A stretch of DNA of 64,000 bases, taken from NCBI GenBank assembly GCA_963995505.1, contig OZ023183.1, forward strand, positions 13,698,671 to 13,762,670. The letters are read 5' to 3'. The notes beneath the pieces were generated by a model. The model made no database searches. It had not been told where the DNA came from and worked only from the letters and a program-made list of their open reading frames with translations. Below, in pieces: positions 57,141 through 64,000 of this stretch. How positions within the stretch are numbered: position 1 is the stretch's first letter; the number at the start of each line of letters is the position of its first letter. The DNA is from Hypericum androsaemum (Eukaryota > Streptophyta > Magnoliopsida > Malpighiales > Hypericaceae). The position numbers and the translations under genes are program-made.

Positions 57141-58130
57141 GGTTTTCTTGGGGACGAACAGATTTGTTGGATTTTCTTGGGGATGAACAGATTTGTTGAT
57201 TTCCATTTGTAGTTCTTGTAATTTGCTTTAAAGTTGACTTTTTTTATGTTGGTTTTATGTCTAACAAATTTTCTTGGTCAAATGGGCAATTACAATCGCC
57301 ATTTAATGATGATCCAAAACATGAAGAATGATATCAAATTATCAAACAACCAACTTTAGCATAAACTATTATCATAAAATATATAAAAATATATGTATTT
57401 ATTAAAAAATATACTTTATGCGAAAGTTAGTATCAAAATTTAACTCTAAATTTTTTAAAAATAATTATTATTGTAGAGAATTTATCAAATTTTAACACTG
57501 ATATTGACTAAAGATCAATACTAATTATCAATTTAAAGATGTTATAAATTTATAGAATATCATTTCATATGATTTTACACCAAGAAATTCTACGACTTAT
57601 ACCAAACACGCTCGTTTTTTGGCGCTACAAAGTTTCTGACATAACATGTGCAGAATATAATTCTTTTTCTCGTTTTTAATTTTTCGGACTCTGAACTCTA
57701 TTCATAGCACTTTATCACATGTGTGGAAAATGACAATTGTACCAACTATATAATAAATTCGTGAATGCATAATCTAGCAAAACAAATGTCACCATCATAT
57801 ATGGAAAGAATACACACACATCATGAAAAATGTACCATAGGATATAATTGTGCCCGTATCTCTATTATTGTGGTCCGTCGCGCCTAATCACATTACGACA
57901 TGGATATTTATCAGTTTCGTAACGTTACTTCTGGCCAGGTGTCTCTTGTCTAAACTAAAAAAAAGGCTCATATATTAGTGTACTAATTTATTGGAGAGTG
58001 AAATCAAAATAATTGTATTTGCAGTCTTTTTTCATATAGAAACTTTTCATTTTTTCTCACAATTAAATTTTAATTTTATAGCCAATTTGATATTTACAGT
58101 CGTGCTTTTCATCTCGTTGAAAGTAATTTT
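57141..58130. other. AT-rich intergenic DNA
   Basis: Nothing recognised. Confidence 0.4.
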
Positions 58131-58135
58131 TTTTA

Positions 58136-58900
58136 GCCATTTTAGACCTTTGAACGTCGCAATATATTCATCATTTCGACACTTAAACGTTACAAAATAC
58201 ACTTAAACGTTTCAGGTTTTTTTGTCTGAATGCAAAGCCGAGTGGAGGAGGGAGCCTCAACCTCTTGTCGCCGGAGTGGAAGGTCGGATTTCAACTTCTT
58301 TTTAAATATTATTTTGATTATTTTATTATTTTTCATTTGTAAATATAGTTTCTGAATTTGTTCAGTGACTGCGTAAGTTTATGTAACTACAATTTTCAAT
58401 TTATTACTCATTATCTTTTCTTCAAATTCCATATTTTAGGGTAAGAAAACTGAATAAGTCTGAAATGACATATTTATACGACCAATCTAAAATTAGTGAC
58501 CTACTACATCATTAATTCAAATATTGTCAAAGGCGTTTGGTACAGTGACACAAGACGTAAGATGATTTAACAGAGGTCTAATGTTCAAACTATAACAAAA
58601 TGTAATTTTTGGTATAAATAATCTACCTTAAAAAAATTAATTGAACACTGTAATTGACAAACTGAGGCGACGTTTAAATGTCGAATTTGGTACGTGATTT
58701 AGCATTTAAACCTTGAGTTTGGTGTCTAAGGCGACTTTTGAACGTCGACCTATTATGAGCCAAAGGTTAAACCACTAATGAGCAAGATCGATATTTTAGT
58801 GTCGAGTTTGGTTGCTCACTACGACAAGCGACATTGAACGTCGAAAATGAATGATCGAGGTCGACATTTAAACATTGGAATCAATCACAATTTTTTCAAT
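58136..58900. repeat. Region of gaacgtcg/aaacgt words
   Basis: Short words of the form ttgaacgtcg, cacttaaacgtt, gacgtttaaatgtcga recur in both orientations at 58136-58215, 58670-58760 and 58820-58880. Together with the array that follows, this may be a decayed DNA transposon. No terminal repeat or transposase was found. Confidence 0.35.
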
Positions 58901-58984
58901 AAGTAATCACTATCAATGTTGAAAAGTAAAAAATAATATTAATAATCAATAAATTTCCATCAGTTTATTACGCCTCATGGGTGC

Positions 58985-59345
58985 CAAAAATCACGACCAG
59001 ATTTGGTACTGGAGTGACATTTTCAGTACAGTCCTGGAGAGCGAACTATTTTATCATAACTGAACGAACTATTTTATCATAATTGGACAAACTATTTTAT
59101 CGTAACTCGGCGAACCGTGAAACTATTTTATACTAACTAGACAAACTATTATATCATAACTAGGCGAACCATTTTATCAAACCCTTTTTATCTCGGGCGC
59201 GGTCCCAATTTTTTCGGGACGGTTCTGTGAAACTATTTTATCATAACTGAGTAAACCATTTTATCATAACTGAGCGAATCATTCTATCATAACATAACAA
59301 ACCATTTTATCTCCCAGAACGGTCGTGGAGTGTTTACACATCCAG
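58985..59345 (-). repeat. Tandem array of ~20-23-bp units (copy 2)
   Basis: The reverse complement aligns along its whole length with 42250-42600, including the ggatgtgtaaa entry, the gaaccgtcccgaaaaaat inner element and the accaaatctgg end. Units read gaactattttatcataactg on the plus strand. The two copies have diverged, so this is a family and not a recent duplication. Confidence 0.75.
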
Positions 59346-59476
59346 AACTAAATCCACTTCCCCAAGAACCCATTATTCGAGAATTGTAAATTTTTAGGGT
59401 AACTACATCTGAACACCTGAAATTTGGTAAAATACTGTAGTGTGCTTTCTAATTTTGTTGTCCTTGTAGATTTTTT

Positions 59477-60578
59477 GGGCAAATTACTTTCACATCCCTG
59501 TACTTTGGTTAGCCTACCTCTAGGGTCCCTAGATTTTGGAAAATGATTGTCCCATCCCTAAGTTTTGATGATAATAGACTCTCGGGTCCCTGGAGCCGGA
59601 ATATTCTATATTCTCCGGCGAACCCCCACTTGAAATGACCAAAATACCCTTTCTTGTTAAATTTTACTCCTCACTTGTTAAATCCATCTCCTATAACCTC
59701 TATCCTCCCTCTTCTTCAACTCAATTACATAAAACAAAATTTTAATTTTAAAACCTAGATCCAGAAAACTCAAAAACACGAATTACAAAATCCGAACCGA
59801 GTTGGGATTGTATTGTTAGAGTGGGTCGGGCAGGCGACGAGGCGGGAGAGGTAGTTGGAGGCGAGGAGGGCGCGGTTAGGGCGCTTGGTCTTGGACGACG
59901 ACGAGGAGTCGTCGTCGTTGGGGTCGCGGTGGACCGCCGCGACGAGACGGAGACGGCGCGCTCAAGCATCTTGGTCGGGGTCGCGGTGGACCGCCGCGAG
60001 GAGATAGAGACGGCACGCTCCAGCATCTTGGTCGGGGTCGCGGTGGCGCTCAGGCTCAATGGGTTGCCGCTGCCGTGGTGCTTTATTGCGTGAGGTTGGT
60101 CGATGCCGTGAGGTTCGTCGACGCCGTGAGGTGACGATGCCGTGAGGTGACGATGACAGAAAATGGCTTCACTTGCTAATGGAATCTCCAATTCCATTTT
60201 AAACTCCAATTCCACTGTCGAATCCCTAAAATGGCTTCACTTGCTTATTTAAACTCCAATTTCATTTAAAGCAGCTTCAAATCATTTAGGCAATTTCTGT
60301 GTTTTGTTCTCTGAGTTTAATTTTCTCTTTTGCTTCGCTAAGTGGGTTTGTTCGAGGAAGAAGGTGAAGTGAGGAATGAGGGAATTTTTTGTTTTTAAGT
60401 GGGAGGGGTATTTTGGTCATTTCAAGTGGGGGTTCACCAGAAAAAAAGGAATATTCTGGCTCCAGGGACCCGAGAGTCTATTATCATAAAAACTTAGGGA
60501 CTGGAGAATCATTTTCCAAAAGTCAGGGATCCTAGGGGGAGGGTGACCAAAAGACAGGGACGTGAGAGTAATTTGCCC
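59477..60578. mobile_element. Inner MULE with captured minisatellite
   Basis: Inverted repeats of about 170 bp, same family as 52298-53715, inserted in the left arm of the outer MULE. The 10-bp duplication TAGATTTTTT (59467-59476) and TTGATTTTAT (60579-60588) is imperfect. The interior is GC-rich with a minus-strand frame (60215-59748). Confidence 0.88.
59923..60060 (-). repeat. 57-bp coding-frame minisatellite in captured DNA
   Basis: Two full units and part of a third of 57 bp (19 codons), at 59923-59979, 59980-60036 and onward. On the minus strand each unit reads ATPTKMLERAVS then a SSRRST segment, a basic-serine repeat that stays in frame. The surrounding minus-strand frame (60215-59748) is Pro/Ser/Thr-rich. 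I do not recognise the source gene. Confidence 0.7.
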
Positions 60579-60830
60579 TTGATTTTATTATACCCTGCGA
60601 TCCCACTCTCATGTCGTTAATTAATTTTTTTTAAGTAAATGACTCAAATACACTAAAAAAATAAAATAAAATAAATTAATAATAAATAAATTAAGAGTGG
60701 GACAGAGATGACCGGCGACCATGGTTACTCCTCTCCAAACGGTGACCAAGGTTACTCCTCCTCGTCCAGAGTCAAACTCGGGGACCGGCGAAAGAACTCC
60801 ACCACCATCCTATTTGAGGACTGGCCTATC

Positions 60831-61070
60831 CAGGGGCGGAGCCAGAAAATTTGGAAAGTGGGGGTAATATAATTTTTGGAGCCCGACTAGCATATGATAA
60901 GTCGTTAATGAGCCATTCTGGTTTTAATTTTTAGGTTAATTAATTTTTTAGTGGGGTCAATTTCTAATTTTAGTGGGGACATACATTAAAAAATATACCT
61001 AATTATCAAACATTAAAAAAATTAAGTGGGGGCAATTGCCCCCACTCTCCTTAAGGTACCTCCGCCCCTG
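60831..61070. mobile_element. hAT-type MITE, 240 bp
   Basis: Begins caggggcggagccag and ends ctccgcccctg, inverted ends with an 8-bp duplication GGCCTATC at 60823-60830 and 61071-61078. The 8-bp target and CAGGGGCGGA ends are typical of a widespread plant hAT MITE family. No coding capacity. Confidence 0.93.
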
Positions 61071-61508
61071 GGCCTATCCGTCGGCGTACACCATTCCCTT
61101 CACGCTCCCATTCTCCATTTGTCTTTTTCTGCTGTCGAGAACCCAGCCATATATCAGATTGTCGGAGAGGTCGATTGTCGGATGGGAAAATCATTTTTGA
61201 AGGATGATGTCAGTGATATATATATTTTTTATTTTGGTTGTCGCCGAAAAAATGATCGGAAGGTGACTGGAGATGATGACCGAGAGGTCGTCAGAGATAA
61301 TGACCAGAGGTTTAAGTTGATCAAAAAAGGGTACAATAGTCTTTTAAAATATAAAATAAGAAGAAACTGATTAATGAGATCAACGAGGGACCCTAGAGTA
61401 TAATAAAACCAAACTAGAATAGTAACAAAATCAGAAGGTAAATTACATGAACCCTATCGTCTATTTCATCAAATACTAGAATCTAGATGTAATTTACCCA
61501 ATTTTTTA

Positions 61509-62103
61509 TTATAGTTTTTTATTTATTTGTAAGACTTAAATTCGTCCGATTTTGTTATCACTCGGACAACGTGATAGTTTTTATTTGAAGAACTCTTTCT
61601 ATATAATTTGGTAAGAGTATCTCTATATCTAGCTAGTTTGTTTTTTAAAGGGATAACTAGCTACTTGGTGGTGGTTGATTGGTTTAGATTATTAGTGGCA
61701 CAAACTAACATAATTGATAATTTCGGTGGAAGGAATCCCATTACGAGTTGGCTACAATTTCTGTCACCCAAATGTATCTCAAATTAATACCAAACTCTTT
61801 TGGGAGGTGACTTTAGAACAAGCGAGGCCGTCTAAAGCGTCGGGCATACATTATTTGTTGGTGGTTAAGCGTCTATTAATCATTACCATAAAGACATGGA
61901 GAATGTGAATTTTTTTTAATAAGTATAATTTGATATATTTAATGATTAAATTTTATTAAACAATAATTTTAGAAAAAAATTATTATTTATGAAATGATCA
62001 TCGTAAAACTATTTAAATTATTAAATTTTAAACCATAGTTACTTGCTAATAAATACACATTTTTTGTTAGTGCTAATAGACAAACTTGGACTTCTTAGGA
62101 TTA
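61509..62103. other. AT-rich intergenic DNA
   Basis: No gene. A 64-codon frame at 61714-61908 has no motif. Confidence 0.35.
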
Positions 62104-62112
62104 AATTAAATA

Positions 62113-62479
62113 GGGAAAAGAACAAAAATAGTACTTGTGATTTTGCAAATTTTGCGCTATGATCCTGAAGTCTGTAAACGATCATTTAAGTTCCGAAGTT
62201 GCATTTTTTTGTGCAAGATGCTCGAGAAAGCTCGGGAGCCAGATCGTGCTCCGAACCTAGAAACGACGTCGTTTCGTGCCACCTCATATTGTCAACCGGT
62301 TAAAAAAATACAACATGGCGTGCCACGTGATATTGCCAACTAGGTTCGGAGTATGATTTGGCTCCCGAGGCTCTTGCGCAAAAAAAAATGCAACCTTAGG
62401 ACTTAAATGATCGTTTACAGAGTTCAGGATAATAGCATAAAATTTTCAAAATCACAAGTACCATTTTTATACTTTTCCC
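62113..62479. mobile_element. Mutator-type MITE, 367 bp
   Basis: Inverted repeats over most of its length (gggaaaagaacaaaaatag / reverse complement gggaaaagtataaaaatgg, then gtaaacgatcatttaagt) with a perfect 9-bp duplication AATTAAATA at 62104-62112 and 62480-62488. Almost the entire element can fold on itself. A short palindrome (acgacgtcgt) lies in the middle. Confidence 0.95.
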
Positions 62480-62488
62480 AATTAAATA

Positions 62489-63670
62489 AGTTATCTTCAA
62501 GATTTGAAAAGAACTAGTGTTGTCCATTCATCTGAAAGCAAGAAAACCGATGCGGATGTCCGCGGTTGTAACACGTGTTTGAACAAAATCAATTTCATCC
62601 CTACTATAAGTAATTAATTAATTTTTGTGCAGTTTTTTAGGAGCAAATACCCGTGATTGTGGCCATTTAATTTTTTTCATTGCCATTTTTGTGCTAATTT
62701 TACGTTCAAATAAAAATAGAAAAAATGGAGACTAGACATAAATATCTGCATGCATGCGATAATTTTTTTTAATAAGTAGATTCGTTACAACAGAAAAACA
62801 AACTTTGCAGTACAATTTTGGAATTTGGTGGTCTAAATTTATTAAATAGGTAGCGCAGATTGAAAGAATTGTCAGCACAACAAAAATTAAAGCGGCACAA
62901 TTCTAAATTGTGCCGGAGACTTAGGAAAAATTTTATAATGATCATTTAGGATTTAATATACTAAATAATTCGGATTTGAGGTAGCAATTTTATGACGAGT
63001 ACATTTCTTTCTCACATAAATTAAAAAAAATATCTGAATATTGCCAAGAAGATGTATAGTACAGAATCGATGGGAATAGCGTATATATCTTAGTGTAATA
63101 ACCCGTCGGTCCTCATTCACCGGGGACTTAATGGAGAGAACCAGATGCTAATTGTGCACCTATCAATCTTTGCATTCTAAATTGTTAATTATTCTTTAAA
63201 ACCCAGGAAAAAGACACAGACAAAGACACTGTGGATTCTTGGTGCTGCCTGAATTATTTTAGTAGAAACATTTGACCGACACATAAAAAATAATAGGGTT
63301 TCCCTATGCTAAGGCACGCTTTCCTCAGCTAATGGAATGAAATGATGGCATGGAACTTATACTCAAACAATAACGATGGATGAGAATTCACACAAGTGAA
63401 TCTCAGTTGGAAGGCGGTGCTCTAAAGAGACCTGCCCTACACAGATTATTTATTTGTAATTACTAATAGAATAGTCGAAACTAATAATTCGAGAATTGTT
63501 TTAATTCAATCAAGAGATTAATACACCAATGTTAAATATTTGTTGGAAAATTTGTCACATTTCAAAGATCTTATCTTACTAAAATTTAGATTAGTCAGTG
63601 TAGTGGATAGGCTGATAAAAAATTACTATCAACTGAAAATAGAGGAGCCACATTGGCTAATTTGCCTCTC
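62489..63670. other. AT-rich DNA, presumptive distal promoter
   Basis: No coding sequence or repeat recognised. It may contain upstream control sequence for the gene that appears to start at 63858. Confidence 0.3.
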
Positions 63671-63734
63671 TCATTCTCTTATATATACCCATATTTCGAA
63701 GGAAGCAAGGTGCATCGAGTTGGTGTGTCTCACT

Positions 63735-63770
63735 AAATAGCCAATCCTCTTCTCTTCTTCCAATATATAA
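63735..63770 (+). promoter_or_regulatory. Core promoter candidate (CCAAT and TATA)
   Basis: agccaatcc at about 63739-63747 and tatataaatta at about 63764-63774, followed by a CT-containing leader and an ATG 88 bases downstream of the TATA box. A second TATA-like word (ttatatatacccat) lies at about 63679. Confidence 0.45.
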
Positions 63771-63857
63771 ATTAGTTCCTTCTTTCTAGTTGAGAGCCTC
63801 TTGCACTAGTTGTTTTACTGTTGTAGAAAACAGAAACAAGGAAGCAAGCAACAAAGA

Positions 63858-64000
63858 ATGGGGGTGGACATGAAGGTAAAATTTTGTACCGTTATTTTTA
63901 TCATACGTATAGCGTATCGTATCCGAATTTGTCGCGTACAATAAATTTATCTTATCGTACTAAACTAACTTTACTGACAAGAAACAACCATAAACATTTT
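63858..64000 (+). CDS. Putative first exon of a gene running off the window
   Basis: ATG at 63858 in acaaagaatgggggtg, a context with purine at -3 and G at +4, then MGVDMK and a good donor aag/gtaaaa at 63876. An A-rich leader with aaggaagcaagcaac precedes it. Only six codons are visible, so the product cannot be named. The rest to 64000 would be intron. It is the only place at the right side with promoter, leader, start and donor in proper order. Confidence 0.35.

Larger units (their letters stand above)
59397..61499. mobile_element. Outer MULE (59.4-61.5 kb)
   Basis: Inverted repeats: gggtaactacatct at the left, interrupted after about 80 bp by the inner MULE and resuming at 60579. The right arm, 61375-61499, ends ..gatgtaatttaccc. 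The 9-bp duplication AAATTTTTA (59388-59396) and AATTTTTTA (61500-61508) differs at one base. The remaining interior includes a GC-richer piece (60710-61330), split by a hAT MITE, with gatgatcggaaggt words. The source gene is not recognised. Confidence 0.82.

Noticed and set aside
119..63000. CRISPR array, bacterial operon or phage-like module
   Set aside because: The window is plant nuclear DNA. The tandem arrays lack the regular repeat-unique-spacer pattern, and no prokaryotic gene was seen.

Overview
This window is nuclear DNA from a flowering plant. The base composition is AT-rich, no operons are present, and nearly every recognisable feature is a plant transposable element: LTR retrotransposons of several lineages, L1-type LINEs with an RNase H tail, Mutator-like elements (MULEs), a hAT-type MITE and a Cassandra TRIM. 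I cannot name the species. No intact long host gene is visible. The only host-gene candidates are a two-exon small reading frame present twice (about 23.0 and 28.3 kb), a broken first exon for a secreted peptide (11.3 kb), and what looks like the promoter and first exon of a gene leaving the right edge (63.7-64 kb).

Layout. 1-2.2 kb: unassigned, with CT microsatellite. 2.35-6.72 kb: degraded LINE ORF2 (endonuclease, reverse transcriptase, zinc finger, RNase H). 6.72-9.69 kb: copy A of a repeated host segment, split by two MULEs with 9-bp target duplications. The second MULE carries a piece of a GARP/MYBC1-type transcription factor gene. 9.69-10.58 kb: truncated LTR element. 12.3-25.9 kb and 25.9-32.3 kb: copies B and C of the same segment, in direct tandem. 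Copy B is split by a 9.3-kb Tat-like gypsy element (13290-22600), which itself contains a 4.0-kb gag-less copia derivative (17020-21030, TSD TTGGA). Copy C is split by a MULE carrying a GeBP/DUF573 gene fragment and by a solo LTR (30511-31296).

32-44 kb is AT-rich with SINE-like and LINE remnants, a Cassandra TRIM with a 5S-rRNA-like promoter (34535-35278), and a MULE-like element split by a solo LTR (39068-40717). 44.0-54.8 kb is a nest: a copia element (44029 to about 52038) contains an Athila-like gypsy element on the minus strand (44921-50948, TSD GAGTC). That gypsy element has a gag pseudogene and a 490-bp copy of DNA also found just outside the nest. The copia 3' end abuts a MULE (about 52036-54757) holding a second MULE (52298-53715). 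54.8-59.4 kb: local duplications and a 20-odd-bp tandem array. 59.4-61.5 kb: a MULE containing another MULE and a hAT MITE. 62.1-62.5 kb: a 367-bp MITE with perfect 9-bp TSD.

Taken together the window is a layered record of insertions. In several cases the order can be read directly, because copies A, B and C supply the empty sites. All family assignments rest on motifs recognised by eye, with no database search behind them. The strongest leads are the captured transcription-factor fragments, the conserved two-exon frame in copies B and C, and the gypsy element carrying neighbouring DNA.
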